Below, one piece after another: positions 1 through 8,275 of a DNA stretch of 64,000 nucleotides. Where the stretch lies: the NCBI RefSeq assembly GCF_021378075.1, contig NZ_JAJUOS010000001.1, positions 248,001 through 312,000 on the forward strand, written 5' to 3'. Both the position numbers and the translations under genes were made by a program. Within the stretch, counting starts at the first letter, position 1; each line of letters starts with the position of its first letter. The notes beneath the pieces are model-generated. The model saw only the letters and a list, made by a program, of their open reading frames with translations, was not told where the DNA came from and searched no databases. This DNA is from Rhodobacter flavimaris. Its GTDB lineage: Bacteria; Pseudomonadota; Alphaproteobacteria; Rhodobacterales; Rhodobacteraceae.

Positions 1-1321
1 CGAGAAGCAGCGACAACCGCGCCTTCTGCCCGCCCGAAAGCTTGCCGACATTCGTCTCGGCCTGATCGGCGCCAAGGCCGAAACCGGCGAGTCGCGCGCG
101 CAGTTTGGATTGATGTTCCTCCGGGCGTAGGCGTTGAAGGTGCAGAAGCGGCGTGGCGTTCAGGTCCAGTTCATCCACCTGATGCTGCGCGAAATAGCCG
201 ATCCGCAGCTTGGAGGAGCGGGTGATCGCACCTTCCTCGGTCTGCAACTTGCCCGCCAGCAGTTTCGAGAGGGTCGATTTGCCCTCACCATTGCGGCCCA
301 AGAGCGCGATGCGGTCATCCTGGTCGATACGCAGGCTCAGGCGGCGCAGGATCGGCGCGCCGCCATAGCCGACGGCCGCGCCCTCCATCGCGATTATCGG
401 CGGCGAGAGCTGCTCGGGCGTAGGGAAGGTGAAAACCTGCTTGGCGGCCTCTTCCGGCGCGGTGATCGGCACCATCTTTTCGAGCATCTTCACGCGGGCC
501 TGCGCCTGCACGGCCTTGCTGGCCTTGGCCTTGAAGCGATCGACAAAGCTTTGCAGATGGGCGCGCCGGGCCTCTTGCTTCTTCGCTTCGGCAACCAGAA
601 CGGCGCGCTGCTCGGCGCGGGTGCGGGCAAAGGTGTCGTAGCTGCCCTGATAAAGCGTTAGGCGCCGGTTCTCGAGATGCAGGATCGCGCCCACGGCCCG
701 GTTCAGAAGGTCGCGGTCGTGCGAAATCACGATGACCGTATGCGGATAGCGCGCGAGGTATTGCTCAAGCCACAGCGCGCCTTCGAGGTCGAGGTAGTTC
801 GTCGGTTCGTCCAGTAGCAGCAGGTCGGGCTGCGAGAACAGCACCCCCGCCAGCGCCACGCGCATCCGCCAGCCGCCCGAAAAGTCCGAGCAGGGGCGAC
901 GCTGCGCCTCGGCGTCGAAGCCAAGGCCCTTGAGGATCGCCGAGGCGCGACCCTCGGCCGACCAGGCTTCGATATCGGCCAGTCGCGTCTGGATCTCGGC
1001 GATGCGGTGCGGATCGGTCGCGTGCTCGGCCTCGGCCATCAGCGCGGCACGCTCGGTATCGGCGGCCAGCACCGTGTCGATCAGGCTGACGTTGGACGAG
1101 GGCACCTCTTGCGCGACGCCGCCGATGCGGGCGCGTGCGGGCAGGGAGATCTCGCCGCCCTCCAGTGCCAACTCGCCCCGGATCAGCCGGAAAAGCGTGG
1201 TCTTGCCTGCGCCGTTCGCGCCGACAAGGCCCACCTTATGGCCGTCGGGAATGGTGGCCGAGGCGCCCTCGAACAGGGGGCGGCCTTCGATCGAATAGGA
1301 AATGTCGGATATCTTGAGCAT
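1..1321 (-). CDS. ABC-F family ATPase (C-terminal end cut by window edge)
   Basis: Reading the minus strand from the ATG at 1319-1321 gives an uninterrupted frame of 440 codons to the window edge, so the C-terminus is missing. The protein carries two ABC ATPase domains on one chain without membrane segments: a first Walker A (GANGAGKT) near residue 35, an ABC signature (SGGW) and Walker B (LLLDEPTN), a charged linker rich in Lys, Arg and Ala, then a second Walker A (GRNGEGKS) and signature (LSGGQ). This layout defines ABC-F proteins, which act on ribosomes rather than in transport. The exact subfamily (YheS or Uup type) cannot be fixed without the C-terminus. The frame is intact and codon use is like its neighbours. 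Confidence 0.93.
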   Translation of the reverse strand, partial: MLKISDISYSIEGRPLFEGASATIPDGHKVGLVGANGAGKTTLFRLIRGELALEGGEISLPARARIGGVAQEVPSSNVSLIDTVLAADTERAALMAEAEHATDPHRIAEIQTRLADIEAWSAEGRASAILKGLGFDAEAQRRPCSDFSGGWRMRVALAGVLFSQPDLLLLDEPTNYLDLEGALWLEQYLARYPHTVIVISHDRDLLNRAVGAILHLENRRLTLYQGSYDTFARTRAEQRAVLVAEAKKQEARRAHLQSFVDRFKAKASKAVQAQARVKMLEKMVPITAPEEAAKQVFTFPTPEQLSPPIIAMEGAAVGYGGAPILRRLSLRIDQDDRIALLGRNGEGKSTLSKLLAGKLQTEEGAITRSSKLRIGYFAQHQVDELDLNATPLLHLQRLRPEEHQSKLRARLAGFGLGADQAETNVGKLSGGQKARLSLLL

Positions 1322-1362
1322 GGGCCAGCCATGCCCGAGCCCGAATGCGCCGTCAACGGTGG

Positions 1363-1659
1363 TTAGTCGAAGAGGCCCGTCATCAGTTCCGCGTCGTAGC
1401 TGTGGAAGCCCACCAGCGGCTGCTCGCCTTCTTCCGAGAAGATAAAGATGTTGAAGGCGTCGTTGAAAAGCGCCACGCGGCAAAAGCGCCCCTCGGCGGC
1501 AAGATCGACGGGGCAGACCGCGATATCGACATGGGGGACCGAGGCCTCGAACATCTCATAGGTGAAGGGCATCGCGGGCGGCCCCTCGGTCTCTTGCGCG
1601 GCCAGCGGCAGGGGGGCGGTCAGGGCGGCGGCAAGCGGCAGCGCGAGGCGGATATTCAT
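1363..1659 (-). CDS. small secreted protein of unknown function
   Basis: The gene encodes 98 residues. I chose the internal ATG at 1657-1659 because an AAGGAG ribosome-binding site lies just upstream and the protein then begins with a clean Sec signal peptide ([21 protein letters not shown], cleavage after the Ala-rich stretch). A longer upstream start would add a non-coding-like extension. The mature part of about 77 residues has two cysteines that could form a disulfide (in VCPV and FCRV). I do not recognise the family; a periplasmic location is inferred from the signal peptide. It lies head-to-tail upstream of the ABC-F gene, with 41 bp between them. Confidence 0.75.
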   Translation of the reverse strand: MNIRLALPLAAALTAPLPLAAQETEGPPAMPFTYEMFEASVPHVDIAVCPVDLAAEGRFCRVALFNDAFNIFIFSEEGEQPLVGFHSYDAELMTGLFD

Positions 1660-1905
1660 TGGGTGCTCCTTCAGGATTTGTGCAAATATGATATAAAAAG
1701 TCAGGTATGTGCAACGCGGCATCGGGCCGCAGGTTTTTCCGCTGATCGACATTTTGGTCAAGTTTCGCGCAAAAGTCATATCAAGGCGGTAGAAATTGCG
1801 CATGGCGGGGGGTTTTCAAGCGTCAAACCCCATGCTAGCAGGCGCCAGAAGCAAAATCCGGCCCGAATAATAAACCGGGCAGAGTATCAGAAAGGGCCTC
1901 CCCTC

Positions 1906-2328
1906 ATGGCTATCGAACGTACCCTCAGCATCATCAAGCCCGATGCGACCCGCCGTAACCTGACCGGCAAGATCAACGCGAAATTCGAAGAAGCGGGCCT
2001 GCGCATCGTCGCGCAGAAGCGCATCAAGCTGAGCCTCGAGCAGGCCGGCAAGTTCTACGAAGTCCACAAAGAGCGCCCCTTCTATGGCGAGCTGTGCGAA
2101 TTCATGGCGTCGGAGCCGGTTGTCGTGCAGGTGCTGGAAGGCGAAGGCGCGATCGCGAAGAACCGCGAAGTGATGGGCGCCACCAACCCGGCGCAGGCCG
2201 CTGACGGCACCATCCGCAAGGAATTCGCCCTTTCGGTCGGCGAGAACTCGGTCCACGGTTCGGATGCCCCGGAAACTGCCGCGGTCGAAATCGCGTTCTT
2301 CTTCTCGGGCCTGGAGCTGGTCGGCTAA
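1906..2328 (+). CDS. ndk: nucleoside diphosphate kinase
   Basis: 140 residues, the normal length for Ndk. It transfers the gamma phosphate of ATP to nucleoside diphosphates through a phosphohistidine. The catalytic His117 sits in the family motif NSVHGSD, and the N-terminal [10 protein letters not shown] motif is present. The ATG at 1906 is the family start; upstream in-frame extension is ignored. The last 4 bp overlap the stop of the convergent TfoX-domain gene. Cytoplasmic housekeeping enzyme of nucleotide pools. Confidence 0.97.
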   Translation: MAIERTLSIIKPDATRRNLTGKINAKFEEAGLRIVAQKRIKLSLEQAGKFYEVHKERPFYGELCEFMASEPVVVQVLEGEGAIAKNREVMGATNPAQAADGTIRKEFALSVGENSVHGSDAPETAAVEIAFFFSGLELVG

Positions 2329-2672
2329 CGCCGAAGCCCCACACCGATCTCATCAAGGGCCGCCTCCAGCTGGAGGTGGCCCTTTTCATTTGCGGGGGTG
2401 CGCTGGCGGGCCTCGGCCTTGAGTGCATCGAAGCGCTCGCGCAGGGAGTCTTTCTCGGCGCCCCGGCAATCGTTCCAGGGGCGGCCCTGAAGCGCCATGA
2501 CAAGCGCGTAATAGCCGATGAAATGGGGCGGGTTCCCGGCGCGCATCCACGCCAGATAGGCGGCATCGGCCCCGAGCTCGCGCAGGGTCTCGGCGTCGGG
2601 GATACCCGCGCGCTGGAAGCCCTCCGCCGTGGCGGGGCCGATACCGTTGATGTCTGTCAATGGGGTGGGCAT
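2325..2672 (-). CDS. TfoX C-terminal-domain protein
   Basis: 115 residues. The sequence matches the stand-alone TfoX/Sxy C-terminal domain: an N-terminal helix-hairpin-helix ([18 protein letters not shown], then a short LRELGA helix) followed by the conserved ALQGRPWND stretch near residue 62. The N-terminal TfoX domain is absent. In gamma-proteobacteria TfoX/Sxy promotes competence, but function of such single-domain proteins in alphaproteobacteria is not established, so no role is assigned. The gene is convergent with ndk and shares 4 bp with it. Confidence 0.8.
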   Translation of the reverse strand: MPTPLTDINGIGPATAEGFQRAGIPDAETLRELGADAAYLAWMRAGNPPHFIGYYALVMALQGRPWNDCRGAEKDSLRERFDALKAEARQRTPANEKGHLQLEAALDEIGVGLRR

Positions 2673-2734
2673 TGCGGGACCGACGCAGGGGACAAGCTAC
2701 TGTGTCCCGTTGTCGTCCCGCAGGCAAGCGTGCC

Positions 2735-2872
2735 TTAGATCGAGGCCCAGTCGTTGAAGGTCACGCCACCCTGTTGGGCGGTGGTGCCGGATTGCCCCTG
2801 CTGCTGGGGGGCGGATTTGGTTCCGGGCTTCTGCTGGTTGTCAGAGCCCATCTGTTGCGCGTGTTGCATCAT
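2735..2872 (-). CDS. small Gln-rich hypothetical protein
   Basis: A 45-codon frame. Two adjacent ATG codons (2870-2872 and 2867-2869) follow a GAGG, whose spacing fits the second ATG better. The product is polar, with Q runs in the middle (PQQQGQ and AQQGG) and a C-terminal VTFNDWASI. It has no membrane segment or signal peptide. It lies 62 bp upstream of the TfoX-domain gene on the same strand. Evidence is the start context and composition only; no family was recognised. The 160 bp upstream, up to the Rrf2 gene, hold no other gene that I can support. Confidence 0.45.
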   Translation of the reverse strand: MMQHAQQMGSDNQQKPGTKSAPQQQGQSGTTAQQGGVTFNDWASI

Positions 2873-3034
2873 CTGCCTCAGTGACCCGTCATGCCCAATT
2901 ATTAGGCAGTTTGAAAACGGGAGTGCGGCGCGAAATACGACTGGATTTTCGATTAGGCAAGGACAGATATCGCGTTTGGAAAGCCCTCGCGCGGATGTGA
3001 CCGCGCTGCTACGCCGCGATGCGCAATCCGCGTG

Positions 3035-3544
3035 TCAGAGCGCCGCCTGCGCGGCACTTGCGGAGGCGCCCGGGCGCCTGTTCGTCCCGCAGATCGAGAT
3101 CGGCTGAGCCGAGGGCAGGCGCAGAAGATGCTCCAGCGCGGCATTGTCCTCGATCAGGTCGGCAAGCGTGCGCCGGTCCATCGTGGCGTAGAACGCCTCC
3201 AGCGCCTCCAGCAGCGCCTCGCGGAACATGCAGGCCTCATGCAGAGGGCAAGTGTTGGTTTCCAGATCGAAGCATTCGGCGAAGGGCAGGGTGGCCTCGA
3301 AGGCGCGCAGCACCTCGCCCACGCCGATCTGATCCATTGGGCGCGCCAGCCGCAGCCCGCCCGCGCGGCCGCGCTGCGTCTCAATGAACCCGCGCTGAGC
3401 AAGAGTGTTCACCACCTGCGCCAAGTGGTTTTCCGACGCGTTGCAAGCCTCGGCGATTTCGTGTTTGCGCACGATGCGATCCGGGTTCACGGCGCAGAAC
3501 ATCAAGGTCCGCATGGCAAGGTTGGTTCGTGTGGTCAGTCGCAT
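3035..3544 (-). CDS. Rrf2-family transcriptional regulator (NsrR/IscR-like)
   Basis: 169 residues starting MRLTTRTNLAMRTLMF, a typical Rrf2 start. A winged helix-turn-helix (residues about 25-65, ending RGRAGGLRLA) is followed by three cysteines C91, C99 and C105, the ligand set used by NsrR and IscR to hold an iron-sulfur cluster. Family knowledge therefore suggests a regulator that senses nitric oxide or iron-sulfur status. It is divergent from a ureohydrolase gene, and an FNR-type dyad lies in the gap. The C-terminal tail of about 25 residues (Ala/Ser rich) is probably disordered. NsrR is the likelier assignment, but spacing of the Cys residues alone does not settle it. Confidence 0.88.
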   Translation of the reverse strand: MRLTTRTNLAMRTLMFCAVNPDRIVRKHEIAEACNASENHLAQVVNTLAQRGFIETQRGRAGGLRLARPMDQIGVGEVLRAFEATLPFAECFDLETNTCPLHEACMFREALLEALEAFYATMDRRTLADLIEDNAALEHLLRLPSAQPISICGTNRRPGASASAAQAAL

Positions 3545-3594
3545 CGCAATGTCCTCTGGATGCGTCTGTTTACGACGTTTTGGGGAAAGAGAAC

Positions 3595-3608
3595 TTGACT
3601 TAGATCAG
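3595..3608. promoter_or_regulatory. FNR/FnrL-like dyad
   Basis: TTGAC-TTAG-ATCAG matches the FNR-type consensus TTGAT-N4-ATCAA at eight of ten positions. It sits in the 196-bp gap between the divergent Rrf2 regulator and the ureohydrolase gene, 50 bp upstream of the regulator start. An oxygen- or NO-responsive control of one or both genes is inferred. Confidence 0.5.
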
Positions 3609-3740
3609 GTATTGAAAATGCATCAATTTAAACGCGTCTCTTGGTGGTTTCTTGCCCCGTTTATGGGCGGTTCTTGCGCCTTGGAAGGGTTGACCTTTGC
3701 AGGGCGCCGGGTCAGCAAGGGCAAAACGAGGAGGTGCGCG

Positions 3741-4709
3741 ATGGCGCTTGAAGATGCCAAGAACGAGATCGACATGGCGTTCACGCGACAGGATCTGCGC
3801 GGGCTGGCCTATGAGAATGCCTTTGCCGGCGCGACCAGTTTCCTGCGCCGCCGCTACAGCAAGGATCTGACCGGGGTCGATCTGGCGATCACGGGCGTGC
3901 CCTTCGATCAGGCCGTCACCCACCGCCCCGGCACGCGCTTTGGGCCGCGCGCCATCCGTGAGGCCTCGACCCTGCAAGCCTTCGACGCCCCCTACGGCTG
4001 GGGCTACGATCCGCTGAGCGAGATGAGTGTGGTCGATTACGGCGATGTGGCCTTCGATTACGCGCATACGGCCTCGTTCCCTGACCGGGTTCAGGCGCAT
4101 ATCGCGGGCATCCTGGCGGCAGGCGCGGGGACGGTAACGCTTGGCGGCGACCATTTCATCACCCTGCCGATCCTGCGCGCCTATGCCGAGAGGTTCGGCC
4201 CCGTCGCGCTGATCCAGTTCGACGCCCATTCCGATACCTGGGCCGATGACGACATGAGCCGGATCGACCACGGCACCTTCCTCTACAAAGCGATCAAGCT
4301 GGGTCTGGTTGAGGCGCCGACGACCGTCTCGGTCGGCATCCGCACCGACAATCCGGATACGCTTGGGGTAAATATTCTCGACGCGCCCTTCGTGCATCGG
4401 CAAGGCGTCGAAGAGACGGTGGCGCGGATCAAGGAGATCGTCGGCGACCGGCCGACCTATGTGACCTTCGATATCGACTGCCTCGATCCGGCCTTCGCGC
4501 CGGGGACCGGCACGCCGGTCTGGGGCGGGCTGGCAAGCTGGCAGGCGGCGGCGATCTTGCGCGGGCTTGCCGGGATCAATCTGGTCGGGGGCGATATCGT
4601 CGAGGTCTCGCCGCCCTATGACACGACCGGCGCGACCGCCATCGCGGGGGCCCATGTCGCGATGGAGCTGATCGCGCTTTACGGTTGGACGCGGCGGAGC
4701 GGCGCATGA
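3741..4709 (+). CDS. speB: agmatinase-family ureohydrolase (first copy)
   Basis: 322 residues. Ureohydrolases remove urea from guanidino compounds with a binuclear Mn centre. All ligands are visible: H138 in GGDHF, D161, H163 and D165 in DAHSD, and D244 and D246 in DIDCLDP. Length and motifs fit agmatinase (agmatine to putrescine), although related family members use other guanidino substrates. The ATG at 3741 follows a GAGGAGG ribosome-binding site; the upstream in-frame extension lacks coding character. The gene overlaps the following DUF1499 gene by ATGA, and an FNR-like dyad plus an Rrf2 gene lie upstream. A second ureohydrolase is present at 13.5-14.5 kb. Confidence 0.88.
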   Translation: MALEDAKNEIDMAFTRQDLRGLAYENAFAGATSFLRRRYSKDLTGVDLAITGVPFDQAVTHRPGTRFGPRAIREASTLQAFDAPYGWGYDPLSEMSVVDYGDVAFDYAHTASFPDRVQAHIAGILAAGAGTVTLGGDHFITLPILRAYAERFGPVALIQFDAHSDTWADDDMSRIDHGTFLYKAIKLGLVEAPTTVSVGIRTDNPDTLGVNILDAPFVHRQGVEETVARIKEIVGDRPTYVTFDIDCLDPAFAPGTGTPVWGGLASWQAAAILRGLAGINLVGGDIVEVSPPYDTTGATAIAGAHVAMELIALYGWTRRSGA

Positions 4710-5128
4710 TCCTGCGCCTCGTTCTGGCGGTCCTCGTTCTGGCCGTTCTCGCGTTTGCCGTCTGGGTGCGGCTCGCGCCGCTGCCGGTGGACCGCTATCA
4801 CCGGATGGACAGCAGCAACCCGCCTGGCGACTGGCCCGCGCGCGGCGGTTTCGAGGCCGTGCGCCAGGTGCCCGAACCACGCGCGGCGCTGGAGGCCATT
4901 GTCCGCGCGGCCGAACGGACCCCGCGCACCGAGTTGCTGGAAGGGAGCATTGACGAAGGGCTTTTGACCTTCGTGACGCGCTCGGCAGTCTGGGGCTTTC
5001 CGGACATCTCGAACGTCTGGATCGACGGAGACCGGGTGCACCTGCGCGCCCATCTGGTATTCGGCGGGAATGACTTCGGCGTTAACCGCGCACGGGTCGA
5101 GGGCTGGCTGGCGCACGCCGGGCTCTAG
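4706..5128 (+). CDS. DUF1499 protein with N-terminal membrane anchor
   Basis: 140 residues. A hydrophobic helix (residues about 3-22, Leu/Val/Ala rich) anchors a soluble domain of the DUF1499 type, seen in the pattern FVTRSAVWGFPD near residue 92 and the C-terminal DFGVNRARV. The start overlaps the stop of the ureohydrolase gene (ATGA), which implies translational coupling. The function of DUF1499 is not known; the topology suggests a periplasm-facing domain. Alternative starts further upstream exist inside the previous gene and are less likely. Confidence 0.8.
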   Translation: MILRLVLAVLVLAVLAFAVWVRLAPLPVDRYHRMDSSNPPGDWPARGGFEAVRQVPEPRAALEAIVRAAERTPRTELLEGSIDEGLLTFVTRSAVWGFPDISNVWIDGDRVHLRAHLVFGGNDFGVNRARVEGWLAHAGL

Positions 5129-5228
5129 GCGCTGTTGCCGGGATATCACGGGAAAAACTCCCTCGGGGCGCCACCTTGCAGGCTACCCTGCAACCCCCTA
5201 TCTGAGCCGGAAGGCGAGTGGGGACATC

Positions 5229-6263
5229 ATGCGCATCGCACTACATTACTTTTCCTGGGCGTTCGGTTTCACGGCACTGGGCCTGGCACTCGCGCTCTGG
5301 CTTGGCTGGGCCTATTCCGGCACGCTGAGTGGCACCTTCGCGTTCTTCGTGATTGCAGCCGTTCTGGCCGTGCTTGAGATTTCGCTGTCTTTCGACAACG
5401 CCATCGTCAACGCCAACAAGCTCAAGCAGATGACGCACGAGTGGCAGCACCGGTTCCTGACCTGGGGTATCGTGATCGCGGTCTTCGGGATGCGGATCCT
5501 GTTCCCGCTTCTGGTCGTTGTGATCGCCGCAGGCATCGGTCCTATCGAGGCGGTGAAGCTTGCCGCGACGAAGCCCGCCGAATACGCTCGCATCATCGGC
5601 TCGGCGCATATCTCGATTGCGGCCTTCGGTGGTGCGTTCCTGATGATGGTGGCGCTGAACTACTTCATCGACGAGGGAAAGGAGGTGGACTGGATCGCCG
5701 CGCTTGAGCGCCGCCTGCGCGCCTGCGCCTCGATCCGCGGGCTTGAGATCGGCCTCGTCCTGACCGTGGTCATGATGTTCACTTGGGTTCTGCCGCCCGG
5801 CACGGAGGGCGAGTTCCTGTTCGCCGCCTGCGCGGGGCTTCTGACCTTCCTCGGTGTCGAGGTGCTGGGGCAGGTGCTCGACCGTGCGTCGCTGGCCAGC
5901 GAGGCGGCGAAGGGCGGCATCGGCGCCTTCCTCTATCTTGAGGTGCTCGACGCCTCATTTAGCTTCGACGGCGTGATCGGCGCCTTCGCCTTGACGCAGA
6001 ACCTGTTCCTGATCGCCATCGGTCTGGGCATCGGCGCGATGTATGTGCGCTCGATGACGATCATGTTGGTCGAGAAGAACACGCTGGCCGAGTTCCGCTA
6101 CCTCGAACATGGCGCGTTCTGGTCGATCCTGATCCTTTCCGGGATCATGTTTGCGCAGACTCTGTGGCATATTCCCGAGGTGGCGACGGGCCTGATCGGG
6201 GCGGCTTTCATCGGCCTCTCGCTGTTGTCCTCGCTGCGTTTCAACCGCAGCTGCGCGCGATAA
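5229..6263 (+). CDS. DUF475/TerC-like integral membrane protein
   Basis: 344 residues with about eight to nine hydrophobic segments. Two repeated acidic motifs typical of the TerC-like superfamily are visible inside membrane helices: EISLSFDNAIVNA near residue 52 and EVLDASFSFDGVIGA near residue 240. These paired Asp-containing helices suggest an ion (metal) transporter, but the DUF475 branch has no proven substrate. The ATG at 5229 gives a hydrophobic N-terminus directly. The gene is monocistronic and ends at a rho-independent terminator at 6272-6297. Confidence 0.85.
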   Translation: MRIALHYFSWAFGFTALGLALALWLGWAYSGTLSGTFAFFVIAAVLAVLEISLSFDNAIVNANKLKQMTHEWQHRFLTWGIVIAVFGMRILFPLLVVVIAAGIGPIEAVKLAATKPAEYARIIGSAHISIAAFGGAFLMMVALNYFIDEGKEVDWIAALERRLRACASIRGLEIGLVLTVVMMFTWVLPPGTEGEFLFAACAGLLTFLGVEVLGQVLDRASLASEAAKGGIGAFLYLEVLDASFSFDGVIGAFALTQNLFLIAIGLGIGAMYVRSMTIMLVEKNTLAEFRYLEHGAFWSILILSGIMFAQTLWHIPEVATGLIGAAFIGLSLLSSLRFNRSCAR

Positions 6264-6271
6264 TCACTGAA

Positions 6272-6297
6272 AACCCCTCCGTTTTGAGGGATTTTGC
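6272..6297 (+). terminator. rho-independent terminator after the DUF475 gene
   Basis: A stem CCCTC/GAGGG (6277-6281 with 6288-6292), flanked by AAAA and TTTT, lies 8 bp after the stop codon of the DUF475 gene. Confidence 0.7.
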
Positions 6298-6416
6298 CCG
6301 ATATTTGTGCATTTCGCTGGCTCGACAGGGAGCGCCTGCCGCGTCATCCTGAATAGAACAGGAACATAAGCTGTCGGTGCGGTCGCGCCATGTGACGGCG
6401 CAGGCAAGGTATCGGC

Positions 6417-8030
6417 ATGTCTACTCCCTATTCCCGCTTCACCCCGCTTGGCCTTAGCTTTCTGCTCGCCGCGCTTTCGCTGGTTGGGCTCGTCCTGTCA
6501 GCATGGTTCTGGGTGCCCGCGCTGATCTTTGGCGCGCTTGGTGTCGTGGGCATTTTCGACTTGATCCAGACCCGCCGTGCGGTTCTGCGCAACTACCCGA
6601 TCCTTGGCCACATGCGCTATATGTTTGAAAGCATTCGCCCCGAGATCCGTCAGTACCTGATCGAAAGCGATCAGGACGAAGAGCCGTTCTCGCGCGAGCT
6701 GCGCACCATCGTTTACCAGCGCGCCAAGAACGTCGAGGACAAGCGCCCCTTCGGCACCAGGATGCGGGTTTACGATTCCGGTTATCAGTGGCTGACCCAC
6801 TCGGTCCGGCCCAAGCACATCACCGACACGAACTTTCGCATCGACATCGGCGGGCCGGATTGCAAGCAGCCCTATTCGGCGTCGATCTACAATATCTCGG
6901 CCATGAGCTTCGGTGCGCTGTCCTCGAACGCCATCGAGGCGCTGAACCGGGGTGCCAAGGCGGGCAAGTTCGCGCATGACACGGGCGAGGGCGGCATTTC
7001 GCGCTATCACCGCGCCGGCGGCGGCGATCTGATCTACGAGGTCGGCTCGGGCTACTTCGGGTGCCGTGATGCCTCCGGCAACTTCAGCCCCGAGAAATTC
7101 GCCGAGACCGCGGCCGATCCGCAGGTCAAGATGATCGAGATCAAGTTGAGCCAGGGCGCCAAGCCCGGCCATGGCGGGATGCTGCCCGCGGCCAAGATCA
7201 GCCCCGAAATCGCCGAGGCCCGCGGCGTACCGATGGGGGTGGATTGCATCTCGCCCGCGTCGCACTCGGCCTTCTCGACCCCGCTTGAGATGATGCATTT
7301 CATCGCGCAACTTCGCGAGCTTTCGGGCGGCAAGCCGGTAGGCTTCAAACTGTGCATCGGCCACCGGCGCGAGTTCATGTGCATGGTCAAGGCGATGCTG
7401 GAAACCGGCATCACCCCTGACTTCATCGTTGTGGACGGCAAGGAGGGCGGCACCGGCGCCGCGCCGCTGGAATTCGCCAACCATATGGGGATGCCATTGG
7501 TCGAGGGGCTGACCTTCGCCCATAACACGCTGCGCGGCGCGGGGCTGCGCGAGCGCATCAAGATCGGCGCCAGCGGCAAGCTGGTTACGGCCTTCGACAT
7601 CGCCCGTGTGCTGGCGCTTGGCGCCGACTGGGCGAACTCGGCGCGCGGGTTCATGTTCGCCATCGGCTGTATCCAGGCGCAGGCTTGCCATACCAACCGC
7701 TGCCCGGTGGGTGTGGCTACGCAGGACAAGACGCGCGCAAGGGCGCTGGTCGTGCCCGACAAGGCCGAGCGCGTCGCCAATTTCCACGGCAACACGATGA
7801 AGGCGCTGGCCGAGATGACCGGGGCTGCGGGCCTCTCTCATCCCGGTGGCTTCCTGCCGCACCACTTCCTGATGCGCGAGAAGGACGGCGAGATGGTCGT
7901 CGCCGACGAGGTCTATCCCTACATGCCCGAGGGCTTCCTGCTGCGCGAGGATGACGAGCGCTTCGGCTACCTCAAGCGCTGGCGCCGCGCCCGCGCTGCG
8001 GCCTTCGAGCCGATCGACAGCGGAGTGTAA
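6417..8030 (+). CDS. FMN-binding glutamate-synthase-like protein, membrane anchored
   Basis: 537 residues. Two hydrophobic helices (about residues 12-45) precede a soluble domain homologous to the FMN and iron-sulfur domain of glutamate synthase. Visible motifs are GEGGIS (near 192), KPGHGG (near 250), the glycine-rich VDGKEGGTGAAP (near 345), and the cysteines of the 3Fe-4S site in GCIQAQACHTNRCPVG (near 420-435). The glutaminase domain of true GltB is absent, so classical glutamate synthase activity cannot be assumed. Known relatives are annotated as FMN-binding glutamate synthase family; the physiological substrate is unknown. It is monocistronic and faces the 3' end of metA. Confidence 0.9.
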   Translation: MSTPYSRFTPLGLSFLLAALSLVGLVLSAWFWVPALIFGALGVVGIFDLIQTRRAVLRNYPILGHMRYMFESIRPEIRQYLIESDQDEEPFSRELRTIVYQRAKNVEDKRPFGTRMRVYDSGYQWLTHSVRPKHITDTNFRIDIGGPDCKQPYSASIYNISAMSFGALSSNAIEALNRGAKAGKFAHDTGEGGISRYHRAGGGDLIYEVGSGYFGCRDASGNFSPEKFAETAADPQVKMIEIKLSQGAKPGHGGMLPAAKISPEIAEARGVPMGVDCISPASHSAFSTPLEMMHFIAQLRELSGGKPVGFKLCIGHRREFMCMVKAMLETGITPDFIVVDGKEGGTGAAPLEFANHMGMPLVEGLTFAHNTLRGAGLRERIKIGASGKLVTAFDIARVLALGADWANSARGFMFAIGCIQAQACHTNRCPVGVATQDKTRARALVVPDKAERVANFHGNTMKALAEMTGAAGLSHPGGFLPHHFLMREKDGEMVVADEVYPYMPEGFLLREDDERFGYLKRWRRARAAAFEPIDSGV

Positions 8031-8037
8031 GTATAGA

Positions 8038-8160
8038 GGGCGGGCCTGGTGGTGGGGTCAAGCCCGCCCCTGAAGCCGGTCACACAGTGGTCCCGGGTGA
8101 CGAAGCCTGGTTCAGGGGCTTCGGGCAGCAAGCACCCGGCTTCTTGACCCGGCTGCTTCC
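8038..8160. repeat. large nested inverted-repeat element in a convergent gap
   Basis: Several perfect arms interlock: GGGCGGGC (8038-8045) with GCCCGCCC (8062-8069); GGGTCAAG (8055-8062) with CTTGACCC (8143-8150); CCCCTGAA (8067-8074) with TTCAGGGG (8111-8118); and GTCAC (8079-8083) with GTGAC (8097-8101). GAAGCC at 8072 and 8102 can also pair with GGCTTC at 8117 and 8138, so alternative folds compete. It lies between the stops of two convergent genes. It may be a structured 3' region, an unannotated small RNA, or a REP-like palindromic repeat; the sequence alone does not decide. Confidence 0.6.
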
Positions 8161-8233
8161 AGGTTAGCGGCAACGCATTACTGGGCAGTCTGTCTGACCA
8201 GTATATGCCAATTTCACAATTTTGCCACAATTC

Positions 8234-8275
8234 ATCGGGGCCTGATCGCAGAAATCTGCGGCCTCAGGCCCCGAT
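8234..8275 (-). terminator. strong hairpin spanning the metA stop codon
   Basis: Arms 8234-8245 and 8264-8275 are perfectly complementary over 12 bp, and an inner CGCAGA/TCTGCG adds 6 bp. The metA stop codon is inside one arm. There is no T run beyond it on the minus strand, so it may be a 3'-end stabiliser or a weak terminator. Confidence 0.5.

Noticed and set aside
1345..1905. N-terminal extension of Ndk up to 1345
   Set aside because: It overlaps the secreted-protein gene on the other strand, and Ndk homologues begin at the ATG 1906.
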